NCBI GenBank assembly: GCA_002354735.1
Contig: DEMD01000001.1
Location: 1-64,000 of the forward strand
Origin: Gammaproteobacteria bacterium UBA2679
GTDB lineage: Bacteria > Pseudomonadota > Gammaproteobacteria > Pseudomonadales > Oleiphilaceae
DNA: 64,000 nucleotides
Direction of reading: 5' to 3'
Below, piece after piece: positions 45,532 to 54,609 of this stretch (the stretch's first letter is position 1; each line of letters opens with the position of its first letter). The notes below the pieces were generated by a model that did not search any database, was not told the origin of the DNA, and saw nothing but the letters and a program-made list of their open reading frames with translations. The position numbers were made by a program, and so were the translations under genes.

Positions 45532-46512
45532 TCAGAAGATTTCATCATCAGAAAGCCCCCTGATCTGCAGCTGCTTGCGAACATCGAGTGCTGGCGACGC
45601 AGAGTCCCTTATCCTCTCCAGTTCCGCTGCAAGCTCTGGATCCAGAGGCTGCTCAACGACGATTTCCACCCGTCGGTTCCTTGCCCGACCCTCCGGCGTA
45701 TCATTAGGCACCAGTGGTGTCGTGTCGGCAGCGCCCGTCACGGCAAAGCGTTCCTGACCCACATCGCCACTTTCGAAGAGGGCATGGGCAACTTCAAGTG
45801 CCCGCGCGGTAGACAGATCCCAGTTCGATCGGAATCTCGCCGTCTTGATCGGTATATTATCCGTATGACCCTCGACGCTGATGTTGCCCTGGTACTGTTT
45901 CAGAACCTCGACCATATTATCGATGACCGGGAAGAAGTCCGCATTCAAGCTTGCACTCCCAGAAGCGAACGCACCTCGCTCCTGCACCCGTATGATGATC
46001 TGGCGCCCGCGGGTCTCTACTTCGATCTGATTATTCCTGACCTGGGGCTCCAGTGCCGTCGCGAGCTGAACGGCAGTTGACTCGGCTTCTTCCGCCATCG
46101 CCTCGAGCTGTTCAACTACTTCGTCACTCAGTTCAGCCGCAGGTGGGATTGGACACTGGTCTGCAAGCGCTTTTTCGACGATCTGTTCGCACACCTGCTC
46201 GAGGTTCGGCATATCGGAGCTCGTGGTCTGCTGCATGATCATCTGCAGCGGCGTAGGCTCAGGCTTGCCAGGACTGAACTCCTGAGCAATTACACTGGTG
46301 CCTTTCGGGATTGAGGTGACATCGACCTGATTCTGCACACCGAACGCATCTTTCATGGAACCAGCCAGCCGTTTGAACTCCAGGGCGTCCATCTGTGCGA
46401 ACGACAACAGCAGCACGAAGAAGCACATCAGCAGCGACATCAGATCGGCAAAGGTTGCCATCCAGGCCGGAATGCCAGCAGGACATTCGTGCTTTTTCTC
46501 CTCTTCGACCAT
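45532..46512 (-). CDS. pomB: PomB/MotB-type flagellar stator subunit
   Basis: A 326-residue stator protein. The single N-terminal membrane helix carries the ion-binding Asp23 (PAWMATFADLMSLLMCFFVLL), a pattern typical of Na+-driven PomB. A long acidic linker (residues ~75-160) is followed by an OmpA-like peptidoglycan-binding domain (ISVEGHTDNIPI, NWDLSTARALEVAHAL, GRARNRRVEIVV). A ~35-residue tail follows. It starts 15 bp after pomA. No other flagellar gene is in the window. Confidence 0.92.
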   Translation of the reverse strand: MVEEEKKHECPAGIPAWMATFADLMSLLMCFFVLLLSFAQMDALEFKRLAGSMKDAFGVQNQVDVTSIPKGTSVIAQEFSPGKPEPTPLQMIMQQTTSSDMPNLEQVCEQIVEKALADQCPIPPAAELSDEVVEQLEAMAEEAESTAVQLATALEPQVRNNQIEVETRGRQIIIRVQERGAFASGSASLNADFFPVIDNMVEVLKQYQGNISVEGHTDNIPIKTARFRSNWDLSTARALEVAHALFESGDVGQERFAVTGAADTTPLVPNDTPEGRARNRRVEIVVEQPLDPELAAELERIRDSASPALDVRKQLQIRGLSDDEIF

Positions 46513-46527
46513 TACGCCGGCGCCTGA

Positions 46528-47292
46528 TCAGGCATCGTCGGCGGCGCTGGGACGCTTGCCTTCCGGCAAGTAGTTTCGCAGCATCGACTCGATGACCCGA
46601 GGATTGAGTCCGGCCTGTATGGCCATCAGGGCATCGATGACCATATTCTTGGTCTGCTCTTCTTCAGCCTGTCGCAGTTTGAGCTTGTCAGCTACGGGAA
46701 TCGCGAACATATTGGCCAGCATGGCGCCATACAGCGTGGTCAGCAGTGCAACGGCCATGGCAGGGCCAATGGACTTGGGATCATCCATGTTGGACAGCAT
46801 GGCCACCAGACCGACAAGCGTTCCGATCATGCCCATGGCCGGACCGACGTCCCCCATGGAGCTAAAGACCTTCGAACCCATCCCGTGACGTTCCACAGCC
46901 ATGTTTTTATCCTTGGTCATGAGGTTCCTCACAACATCGGCATCGTGCCCGTCGATGAGCAGGCCAATGCCCTTCGCCAGAAACTTGTTCGGGATCTCTT
47001 TGCCTTCCAGCGAGAGCAGGCCACCTTTGCGCGCTGCATCCGCCAGTTCGACTACGAGGTCGATCAGCTCTTCTGGATCGTCGGACTTGAACATGAAGGC
47101 CTTCGCAGCCACCTTGCCTGCGCCCAGGAACTGGCCAAGCGTAAACTTCATGAGCACCACAAAAATACTGCCAACGATGACGATCAGTACCGAGGGCACG
47201 TCCACAAACATCATGAGTGTGCCGCTCAGAAGCATCGCCATGATGATAATGGCAAAAGAACCGAGCAGGCCCACCAGGGTTGCAATATCCAC
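46528..47292 (-). CDS. pomA: PomA/MotA-type flagellar stator subunit
   Basis: A 254-residue stator protein with four membrane helices (about residues 5-25, 32-50, 150-168, 182-203). The cytoplasmic loop contains the charged motor-interacting segment (RKGGLLSLEGKEIPN, LIDGHDADVVRN), and TMs 3-4 carry GDVGPAMGMIGTLVGLVAML and GPAMAVALLTTLYGAMLAN. With PomB it forms the ion-conducting stator. It is divergent from xseB, 165 bp apart. Confidence 0.93.
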   Translation of the reverse strand: MDIATLVGLLGSFAIIIMAMLLSGTLMMFVDVPSVLIVIVGSIFVVLMKFTLGQFLGAGKVAAKAFMFKSDDPEELIDLVVELADAARKGGLLSLEGKEIPNKFLAKGIGLLIDGHDADVVRNLMTKDKNMAVERHGMGSKVFSSMGDVGPAMGMIGTLVGLVAMLSNMDDPKSIGPAMAVALLTTLYGAMLANMFAIPVADKLKLRQAEEEQTKNMVIDALMAIQAGLNPRVIESMLRNYLPEGKRPSAADDA

Positions 47293-47457
47293 CAGAAATC
47301 CCCGGAAAATCTATGTGTTGAGGTAGAATTCGAGCCTACCCAGGCATGGGTATGAGTATAGACAGGGTTGGTGAATTTTCCCGAAAAAGGCTAGCATGGC
47401 GGCCAGACACCACCGACAGCTACCCAAGCGAATATCAATCCTCAGCAGGAACCCACT

Positions 47458-47760
47458 ATGGCCGTACGGAAGTCCCCGCAAGCTGCTGAAAGCAAGGCAG
47501 CCGAGCCGATGAAACTCGCCGATTTCGAAAACACGCTGCAGCAACTCGAGGGGCTTGTGCAGAAGCTCGAGCGTGGCGATCTTAGCCTCGACGAATCACT
47601 GAGCGTCTACGAACAGGGTATTTCGCTGTCGAGACATTGCCAGCAGGCGCTGCAGACGGCCGAGCAGAAAGTTACCTTACTGTCTCGAGAAGCTATTGCT
47701 GCGCTGCAGAAATCGGGTGACGGTAAAGTGCCGACCCCTGAGGAAGAAGCAGGTCGATAG
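47458..47760 (+). CDS. xseB: Exodeoxyribonuclease VII small subunit
   Basis: A 100-residue protein with the XseB core FENTLQQLEGLVQKLERGDL and SLDESLSVYEQGISLSRHCQ, and flexible charged ends. It forms exonuclease VII with XseA, whose gene is not here. An AGGA Shine-Dalgarno precedes the ATG. It is first in the xseB-ispA-dxs series. Confidence 0.95.
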   Translation: MAVRKSPQAAESKAAEPMKLADFENTLQQLEGLVQKLERGDLSLDESLSVYEQGISLSRHCQQALQTAEQKVTLLSREAIAALQKSGDGKVPTPEEEAGR

Positions 47761-47809
47761 ATCGATGCAGCAGCGAGAAGCAGCCGTCGAGAGAGGCAGC
47801 GGGGCAGCA

Positions 47810-48754
47810 ATGGATTTTGACGTATTGAGACTCAGCATAGATCGCGAGCTCGTCCGTCTATTGCCGGCGCTGGCGGCGGAGCAGGCCAACCCACAGCAGG
47901 AGACGGTGCTGATCGATGCGATGCACTATGCCCTGCTGACCGGCGGCAAGCGTATACGGCCACTGCTCTGTCTGCTGACTGCAGAAGCGCTCACTGCCGC
48001 CACTGTGGCAGAAATGCCCAGCATTCGAACAGCAGCTCAGGTCGCAGAAGCAGCGCTTGTGGCAGGTTGCGCAATAGAAGCCATGCATGCCTATTCGCTG
48101 GTTCACGACGATCTGCCGGCGATGGATGACGACGATCTGAGACGGGGCGAGCCGACCTGTCATATCCGTTTCGGTGAAGCCGTAGCAATACTGGCTGGCG
48201 ACGCGTTGCAGACGCTGGCATTCGAAATTCTTGCCGGTGGCCGGCTCTCAGCCCTCGGCGTGAGCCCTGGCGCGCAGCTACGTATGCTGCGACAGCTTGC
48301 AAGCGCTAGTGGTGCCGGAGGCATGGTTGGCGGCCAGGCACTGGACCTGGCGGCGGAAGGCCGTAAGCTGGACGAGGCATCGCTGAGCACTTTGCACGCC
48401 ATGAAAACAGGCGCCCTGATCGAGTCCGCAGTCGTTTTCGGCTTGTGTGTGCATAATATTGAGGACACTGGTCTCGAGCTGGACCTTCGTCGATTCGGCA
48501 AGTTGATTGGGCTGGCGTTCCAGGTACAGGACGATATTCTCGATGTTGCCTCAGATACTGCAAGCCTCGGCAAGACCGCTGGCAAGGATGAGCAGCAGGA
48601 CAAGTCGACCTATGTAAAACTGATGGGTCTCGAAGGCGCGCGGGCCCATCTCGACGCGCTCTTCGCCGAGGCGGATGAAATCCTGCGGCGAAGAGCCCTT
48701 CACCAAACCCCGCTGAGCGCCTTTACGAGACAGCTGGCGACTCGAATCCGCTAG
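47810..48754 (+). CDS. ispA: Farnesyl diphosphate synthase (geranyltranstransferase)
   Basis: A 314-residue trans-prenyltransferase. First Asp-rich motif: DDLPAMDDDD (residues 100-109); second: QDDILDVASD. GGKRIRPLLC binds the isopentenyl diphosphate. It makes C15 diphosphate for quinones and undecaprenyl carriers. Position 47810 lines up with the E. coli start; an upstream ATG at 47765, five bases after xseB, would add 15 residues. Confidence 0.95.
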   Translation: MDFDVLRLSIDRELVRLLPALAAEQANPQQETVLIDAMHYALLTGGKRIRPLLCLLTAEALTAATVAEMPSIRTAAQVAEAALVAGCAIEAMHAYSLVHDDLPAMDDDDLRRGEPTCHIRFGEAVAILAGDALQTLAFEILAGGRLSALGVSPGAQLRMLRQLASASGAGGMVGGQALDLAAEGRKLDEASLSTLHAMKTGALIESAVVFGLCVHNIEDTGLELDLRRFGKLIGLAFQVQDDILDVASDTASLGKTAGKDEQQDKSTYVKLMGLEGARAHLDALFAEADEILRRRALHQTPLSAFTRQLATRIR

Positions 48755-48865
48755 CCTGATACACTTGGCAGGCTTGATCGACGGTCGGTGCAGACAGCGG
48801 ACAGACCAGTGCCCGCAGAGCGAAATGCCGGGCGGAACAACCGGATTTATAATTGGATAGAAGCA

Positions 48866-50839
48866 TTGGAACAGAGTAAGCCACACATTTTTCAGGCTAT
48901 ACCATCTAAGCGCCCAAATACGCCGCTGCTTGATGAAGTCGACTCGCCTGAAGATCTGCGCAAGATGAGCACCGATGATCTGCTTCGATTGGCTTACGAG
49001 CTACGCGCGTTCCTGCTTTACAGCGTGGGACAGAGCGGGGGCCATTTTGGCGCAGGCCTCGGCGTCATTGAGCTGACAATCGCCATTCATCACGTGTTCA
49101 ACACGCCCCATGACCGGTTGGTCTGGGATGTCGGGCACCAGGCATATCCGCACAAGATTCTCACAGGACGCCGCGAGCGCATGCCTTCGGTTCGTCAGCA
49201 GGGCGGCCTGGCGGCGTTCCCGCTGCGCAGCGAAAGTGAGTACGACACCTTTGGCGTTGGCCATAGCAGTACTTCCATCAGTGCTGCTCTGGGCATGGCA
49301 CTGGCTGCGCGGCTTCAAGGTATCGAGCGCAAGTCAATTGCCGTGATCGGTGATGGCGCAATGACTGCAGGTATGGCATTCGAGGCTCTGAATCATACTG
49401 CTGACGAAGAGACTGATCTGCTGGTCATTCTCAACGACAACGATATGTCGATTTCCCGCAATGTCGGCGGCCTGAGCAAGTACTTTGCCCGCCTGCTCTC
49501 CAGCAGCACTTACAATAGTGTTCGAGACGGCAGCAAGCGCATGCTTCAGGGCGCACCTGGTCTTATGGAGTTTGCCCGCAAGACCGAAGAGCACCTGAAG
49601 GGATTGGTTGCCAGCCCGAGCACGCTGTTTGAGGAGTTGGGTTTCAATTATATCGGCCCCATCGACGGTCACGACCTCCCTTTGCTTGTCGATACACTGG
49701 AAAATATCAATAAGCTGAGCGGACCACAGTTCCTGCACGTCGTGACCAAGAAAGGCAAGGGTTACGCACCAGCCGAATGTGACCCGATTGGCTATCATGC
49801 CATCAACAAGATCGAACCCAAGGCCGCTGAGAAGCCCGCCAGCATACCTGTGCCCGCAGTGAGCAGGAAGCCCGCATTGAAGTACTCGAATGTCTTTGGT
49901 GCCTGGCTCTGCGACATGGCGGCCAGGGATGAGCGCTTGATGGGCATCACCCCGGCCATGTGCGAAGGCTCGGACTTGATCGACTTCGCCGAGCGCTACC
50001 CGAAACGCTATTTCGATGTCGCCATCGCCGAGCAGCATGCGGTCACGCTGGCCGCCGGGATGGCCTGTGAAGGCGCCAAACCGGTAGTTGCGATTTACTC
50101 GACATTTTTGCAGCGTGGCTACGATCAGCTTATCCACGATGTCGCCATTCAGAATCTTGATGTGCTGTTCGCAATCGACAGGGCTGGTCTCGTGGGTGAG
50201 GACGGCCCCACCCACGCTGGCTCCTTCGACATTGCTTATCTTCGCACCGTACCGAATATGGTCATCATGGCGGCCTCGGATGAAGCTCAGCTGCGGGCAA
50301 TGCTCAGTTGCGGCTTCCAGCACCAGGGCCCCGCTGCCGTGCGCTATCCCCGTGGCACAGGACCTGGTGTAGCAGCGGGCACTTCGCTGGAGGCGATCGA
50401 ATTTGGGAGATCGGCCATTGTCAGGCAGGGTGCCGGAACAGCTATCGTCGCCGTTGGCAACATGCTTGCCCCAGCGATGGAAGCGGGGAAGACGCTCGGT
50501 GCAACCGTCGTAGACCTGCGCTTCATCAAACCGCTGGACGACGCGCTACTGCTCGAGCTCGCTGACACGCACGACTTGATTGTGACGGTTGAAGACCACG
50601 CCAAAGCCGGCGGTGCGGGCTCCGCCATCATGGAGCTGCTTCACGAGAACCGGCGCAGTGTTCCGGTATTGTGTATGGGCCACCCTGACGTGTTTATCGA
50701 GCATGGAAAACCAGATCAGCTGTTGGCCGATATCGGTTTGAATGCGCCAGGCATACTCAAACGTATTGAAGAGTACGCCCAGCCGTCGACGAACAGCCTG
50801 CCGAGCTATCTATCAACCACGGCCACGTCGTCATCTTGA
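48866..50839 (+). CDS. dxs: 1-deoxy-D-xylulose-5-phosphate synthase
   Basis: A thiamine-diphosphate enzyme, first step of the MEP isoprenoid pathway. [53 protein letters not shown] (ThDP/Mg site), [10 protein letters not shown] (catalytic Glu) and [13 protein letters not shown] are present. The frame opens at a GTG at 48788 (683 residues) but homology suggests a start nearer residue 27; the TTG at 48866 with GGA upstream gives 657 residues. The 3' end overlaps the convergent ribA by 34 bases. Confidence 0.96.
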   Translation: MEQSKPHIFQAIPSKRPNTPLLDEVDSPEDLRKMSTDDLLRLAYELRAFLLYSVGQSGGHFGAGLGVIELTIAIHHVFNTPHDRLVWDVGHQAYPHKILTGRRERMPSVRQQGGLAAFPLRSESEYDTFGVGHSSTSISAALGMALAARLQGIERKSIAVIGDGAMTAGMAFEALNHTADEETDLLVILNDNDMSISRNVGGLSKYFARLLSSSTYNSVRDGSKRMLQGAPGLMEFARKTEEHLKGLVASPSTLFEELGFNYIGPIDGHDLPLLVDTLENINKLSGPQFLHVVTKKGKGYAPAECDPIGYHAINKIEPKAAEKPASIPVPAVSRKPALKYSNVFGAWLCDMAARDERLMGITPAMCEGSDLIDFAERYPKRYFDVAIAEQHAVTLAAGMACEGAKPVVAIYSTFLQRGYDQLIHDVAIQNLDVLFAIDRAGLVGEDGPTHAGSFDIAYLRTVPNMVIMAASDEAQLRAMLSCGFQHQGPAAVRYPRGTGPGVAAGTSLEAIEFGRSAIVRQGAGTAIVAVGNMLAPAMEAGKTLGATVVDLRFIKPLDDALLLELADTHDLIVTVEDHAKAGGAGSAIMELLHENRRSVPVLCMGHPDVFIEHGKPDQLLADIGLNAPGILKRIEEYAQPSTNSLPSYLSTTATSSS

Positions 50840-51489
50840 TGTGTGGTTAGCAGGTGACCCAGCTTACCTGCCTTGGTGCTGAGATAATGGGAGTTGTGCG
50901 GGTTTCGCCCTACTTCCAGCGGCACCCGCCCCGCAATATTGATACCCAGGCCTTCCAGCGAGGCCACCTTTCTCGGATTATTCGTCATCAGACGTAGCGA
51001 TGCGACACCCAGATACTCAAGCATTGGCTTACAGATCGAGTAGTCCCTGAGATCATCGGCAAAGCCAAGCGCGGCATTGGCTTCTACAGTGTCTGCACCC
51101 TTATCCTGAAGCGCGTAGGCTCGCACCTTGTTGAGCAGCCCTATGCCGCGCCCTTCCTGTCGCAGATACAACAGTATGCCCCGCCCTTCCCTGGCTATAC
51201 TGCGGAGCGCCTCATCCAGCTGATAGCCGCAGTCACAGCGCATACTGAAAAGCGCATCACCGGTTAGACACTCAGAATGCGTTCGAGCCAGAGGCGGGTC
51301 GATACCCTCGCCGGTAGACGCAACGTCTCCAAGGGTGATAGCCAGATGCTCTTTGCCTGTCGCAGACTCTTCGAAGCCGTGAATGGTGAACACGGCATAA
51401 GGGGTAGGTAGCTTGCAACTGGCTACGTAGGTCATTGACTGCTTTGTCGACTCATCATCTGAGTTACTAACTGACTGATTCACTGACAC
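50806..51489 (-). CDS. ribA: GTP cyclohydrolase II
   Basis: A 227-residue RibA opening the GTP ring in riboflavin synthesis. The zinc Cys residues are Cys74, Cys85 and Cys87 ([20 protein letters not shown]), and [20 protein letters not shown] is the GTP/catalytic segment. The GTG start at 51489 has AGGTGG seven bases upstream inside the end of moaA. An ATG at 51435 matches the usual family N-terminus and is an alternative. The last 34 bases overlap the end of dxs on the opposite strand. Confidence 0.96.
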   Translation of the reverse strand: MSVNQSVSNSDDESTKQSMTYVASCKLPTPYAVFTIHGFEESATGKEHLAITLGDVASTGEGIDPPLARTHSECLTGDALFSMRCDCGYQLDEALRSIAREGRGILLYLRQEGRGIGLLNKVRAYALQDKGADTVEANAALGFADDLRDYSICKPMLEYLGVASLRLMTNNPRKVASLEGLGINIAGRVPLEVGRNPHNSHYLSTKAGKLGHLLTTHQDDDVAVVDR

Positions 51490-51492
51490 GGG

Positions 51493-52497
51493 CTATCCAC
51501 CTGTCATATTCATGAAACGGACGATCTGAGGCTCTTCATCGAGATCGAAATGATGTCGCTCTGGCTTGACGTCCATTGAGGCCAAGATCGCTGCTTTCAA
51601 TGCGACCCTGTCGTTCGGATATTTTCGCACGATCTCCCTGAGATCTACCGAATGTTCGTTGCCAAGACAAAGCAGCAAGCGACCTTCGACTGTGAGCCTC
51701 ACCCGATTGCATGTGGCGCAGAAGTTCTCGCTGTGCGGCGAAATGAAGCCGATTTTCGATTTGTGGCCAGGCGTCTGCCAATAACGGCTCGGCCCACCCA
51801 GCGCGGTTTGCGCCAGCATTGGCTGAAGCGGGTATTCACTCGTGATAATTTGCCTGATCGACTCACTCGATACGAACGCGCTCGCCCTATCGTGTTCCGT
51901 GATAGCACCAAGCGGCATTTCTTCTATGAAAGAAAGGTCGAGCTCACGCGCCAGCACGTAGCGGACGAGATCGAGCACTTCGTCCTCGTTGCGTCCCTTC
52001 AAGACAACAGCGTTGAGCTTGATCGATGAGAAGCCAGCAGCTTTGGCCGCATCGATGCCGCGCAGCACCTGGTCCAGGTCACCCGTCCGTGTCAGCTCGC
52101 GGAAGCGCTGAGCATTCAGGCTATCGAGACTGATATTGAGGCGGGAAAGGCCGGCCGCCCGCAAGGGCTGTGCAAGTTTGACCAGCTGAGAACCGTTTGT
52201 CGTCATCGTCAGCTCTTCAAGCCCCTCGAGGCGACCCAACTGGGTCACCAGACCCATGACGCCCCGACGCACCAAGGGCTCTCCACCCGTCAGCCGGATT
52301 TTCCGCACGCCGAGCTCAACGAAGGTCGAGCCGATATGGGCGAGCTCCTCAAGTGTCAGCACGCTGGACTTGGGCAGGAAGGTCATCTCTTCTGCCATGC
52401 AGTAAACGCAACGAAAGTCACAGCGATCTGTTACCGACATTCGTAAGTAGGTCACGCGTCGGTTGAAACGGTCGATCAGTGCCTGGTCGTTACTCAA
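51493..52497 (-). CDS. moaA: GTP 3',8-cyclase MoaA (molybdopterin)
   Basis: A 334-residue radical-SAM enzyme starting molybdenum cofactor synthesis from GTP. The N-terminal cluster ligands are Cys26, Cys30 and Cys33 (RCDFRCVYC) and the C-terminal cluster Cys residues lie in [20 protein letters not shown]. It ends in the required GG (NMTGG). The start is TTG at 52497 with GAGGCGG upstream. It lies 20 bp after moaD and 3 bp before ribA. Confidence 0.96.
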   Translation of the reverse strand: MSNDQALIDRFNRRVTYLRMSVTDRCDFRCVYCMAEEMTFLPKSSVLTLEELAHIGSTFVELGVRKIRLTGGEPLVRRGVMGLVTQLGRLEGLEELTMTTNGSQLVKLAQPLRAAGLSRLNISLDSLNAQRFRELTRTGDLDQVLRGIDAAKAAGFSSIKLNAVVLKGRNEDEVLDLVRYVLARELDLSFIEEMPLGAITEHDRASAFVSSESIRQIITSEYPLQPMLAQTALGGPSRYWQTPGHKSKIGFISPHSENFCATCNRVRLTVEGRLLLCLGNEHSVDLREIVRKYPNDRVALKAAILASMDVKPERHHFDLDEEPQIVRFMNMTGG

Positions 52498-52517
52498 TTA
52501 CCGCCTCACTGAACAGG

Positions 52518-52784
52518 CTAGCCGCCTGTGACTGGTGGAAAGAACGCTATCTCATCGTGATCCTCAACGCAGGCGCTGAAGTCAGTCATGTTCTGATTGA
52601 TGGCGCAACGCAAGCCCTTCCGGGTATCCGCCGCCAGATTCTCGCGCCCTTGTGCCAAATGGTCGAACGCGGCTGACAAAACCTCATCAGCCGTAGGTGC
52701 TGGACCAAGCTTACTGAGGTCGATCTGCCAGCTGGCGGCGCCCATCGTTTCACGCAGTTTACCGAAAAACAGAACTTCAATCAC
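52518..52784 (-). CDS. moaD: Molybdopterin synthase sulfur carrier MoaD
   Basis: An 88-residue ubiquitin-fold protein. It starts at a GTG at 52784 ([14 protein letters not shown]) preceded by a strong AGGAGG, and overlaps moaC by eight bases. It ends in FPPVTGG, the Gly-Gly that is activated by adenylation and thiocarboxylation. Its partner MoaE is not encoded in the window. Confidence 0.95.
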   Translation of the reverse strand: MIEVLFFGKLRETMGAASWQIDLSKLGPAPTADEVLSAAFDHLAQGRENLAADTRKGLRCAINQNMTDFSACVEDHDEIAFFPPVTGG

Positions 52785-53268
52785 TGGCTGGCGCCTCCTG
52801 CCGATGCCACTCACCGCTTGCACCACCCGTTTTCACGAGTAGCGCGGTATTCTCTATACGGATGCCCTTGTCTACAGCCTTACACATGTCGTAAACAGTG
52901 AGTGCCGCTACACTGGCGCCAGTGAGCGCCTCCATCTCGACACCGGTCTGGCCACTGGTGCGGACGCGGCACTCGATGCGCACGGCGTGACGCTCAGGAA
53001 GGGCTTCGAGCGTCACTTTCACACTGCTGAGAAGCAAGGTATGGCAGAGCGGGATCAGCTCGGCAGTGCGCTTTGCGGCCTGGATGCCCGCAATCCGGGC
53101 CGTGGCGAACACATCGCCCTTCTTGTTATTGCCGGCAAGTACCTGCTCGAGGGCCGCGGGCGACATGACGACAAGGCTCTCTGCAACCGCCGTGCGGCTG
53201 GTAACGGCCTTATCGCCGACATCGACCATATTGGCCTCGCCGCTCTGGTTTAGATGCGTAAGCGTCAT
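52777..53268 (-). CDS. moaC: Cyclic pyranopterin monophosphate synthase MoaC
   Basis: A 163-residue MoaC, acting directly after Moa[15 protein letters not shown] near the N-terminus, [15 protein letters not shown] (active-site His/Cys region), [20 protein letters not shown] and MCKAVDKGI are diagnostic. It overlaps moaD by eight bases and follows the Nudix/ThiE gene by 33. Confidence 0.96.
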   Translation of the reverse strand: MTLTHLNQSGEANMVDVGDKAVTSRTAVAESLVVMSPAALEQVLAGNNKKGDVFATARIAGIQAAKRTAELIPLCHTLLLSSVKVTLEALPERHAVRIECRVRTSGQTGVEMEALTGASVAALTVYDMCKAVDKGIRIENTALLVKTGGASGEWHRQEAPASD

Positions 53269-53301
53269 ATCTGCACTAGATCTCCTGGCTGCGGTTGAAA
53301 A

Positions 53302-54570
53302 TCATTTCTCAGGAAATCCAAAACCACGAATCGCAGCAATGCCCTGACCGCCGCGTACGATCGCCGTACTCACATCCTGGTCGGTAAGTCCGCCAAGTGC
53401 GAAGGCTGGCACCGGACACGCTCGAGTCAGGTGAGCGAAGCCACTCCAACCCAGGGGTCGGACGTCCGGGTGACTTCGCGTCCGGGCCACCGGTGAAATG
53501 AAAACCTGATCCACGCCGAGCAGTACGGCCTGCCAGAGCGCTTCATGTGTGTGCACCGATGCACTGAGCAGGCAGAAGTCAGGCAGATTGAGCATCTTGC
53601 GCAGTGGGCCGTACCCGCCAGAAGCCGACGCTTCGTTCGCCAGCGCGTAGTACTCTTCAGGGGCGGCGCCAGTATCGAGCCTGTCACTCCAGTATTCACA
53701 CTGGGCCGAGGTAAGCTGGATGAACGCTGCACCTCTGGGCAAGCCCTGGTCCGGCGTCAGTTTGCCGGAAAATGCTCTTAGCCAGCGCGGCAGATCGCCG
53801 GCCGACAGCCCGCCGCCATTGCCATGATCGAGATAGACGCCCAAGGGCAGCGCGCCGTCGAAAGGGGCTTCGGCGAGAATCTGCCGCTGCACGAGCGCCG
53901 CCTGCTCAGCATACTCGAGAGCTGATAGATGCTTGGCCCGAAGGAGAACACTCAAGCGGCCTCTGAGCTGCTGCACCTGTTGAGACATCAACCAGCCTGA
54001 CAGACTTACTGAAAGATCAGCAGTTCGCTCGCGACGCGCCACATCAACAGACGTAGCCGACAATCGTTGCCGGTTGGCTTCAAGCTCACGCTGCGAGGGA
54101 AAGTCCGGCGTAATCTGCACAAACACAGCGGCTTGTAAGGCACTGATGATACCACGATTGGCGGAGGGAAAATGGCGTGGCTCGAGATCGGCTACTCTGG
54201 TCCAGCTCGCCTCCTCGGCTTCCACGCCTCGCGGCTCGCCCATCCAGTGCTGTACCTCGAGCACATTCAGGTTCACCCGCTTCGCAGACTTACCGGCACC
54301 ATAAACCCAGGGAATCTCGATCAAGGGCCGCAGGGTCGTTCTTTCGCTGAATACGATGCCCAGTTCTTCACGCAGCTCCCGTGCCATTGCGAGCTCTATG
54401 GATTCACCAGGTTCGCACTTGCCACCGGGGAACTCCAGAAGACCGCCCTGATGTTGATGCGAGCGCCGCCTGGTCACGAACACTTCCCTGTCTGGGCCAG
54501 CACCTCTCGTCAGTACGCCAACTGCGACCTGAATTGCCTGGGTATTGCTCAAGATCGAGTTGACTTGCAT
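53302..54570 (-). CDS. Nudix hydrolase fused to a thiamine-phosphate-synthase-like domain
   Basis: A 422-residue two-domain protein. Residues ~12-135 are a MutT-type Nudix domain with the box GGKCEPGESIELAMARELRE followed by ELGI. Residues ~200-415 fold like ThiE: LSVLLRAKHLSALEYAEQA, SASVHTHEALWQAVLLGVDQ, VFISPVARTRSHPDVRPLGW and FALGGLTDQDVSTAIVRGGQ. The phosphate-binding tail of ThiE is partly changed (GIAAIRGFGF). Fusions of this sort are found next to secA/argJ in Pseudomonas. The Nudix part may clean oxidised nucleotides; activity of the ThiE part is uncertain. Confidence 0.9.
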   Translation of the reverse strand: MQVNSILSNTQAIQVAVGVLTRGAGPDREVFVTRRRSHQHQGGLLEFPGGKCEPGESIELAMARELREELGIVFSERTTLRPLIEIPWVYGAGKSAKRVNLNVLEVQHWMGEPRGVEAEEASWTRVADLEPRHFPSANRGIISALQAAVFVQITPDFPSQRELEANRQRLSATSVDVARRERTADLSVSLSGWLMSQQVQQLRGRLSVLLRAKHLSALEYAEQAALVQRQILAEAPFDGALPLGVYLDHGNGGGLSAGDLPRWLRAFSGKLTPDQGLPRGAAFIQLTSAQCEYWSDRLDTGAAPEEYYALANEASASGGYGPLRKMLNLPDFCLLSASVHTHEALWQAVLLGVDQVFISPVARTRSHPDVRPLGWSGFAHLTRACPVPAFALGGLTDQDVSTAIVRGGQGIAAIRGFGFPEK

Positions 54571-54609
54571 GCCAGCGCCTTACTCCACGGCCGAACAACC
54601 TGACCAGAT

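Noticed and set aside
49334..50323. 329-codon minus-strand open frame
   Set aside because: Shadow of dxs, with no recognisable motif and no Shine-Dalgarno.
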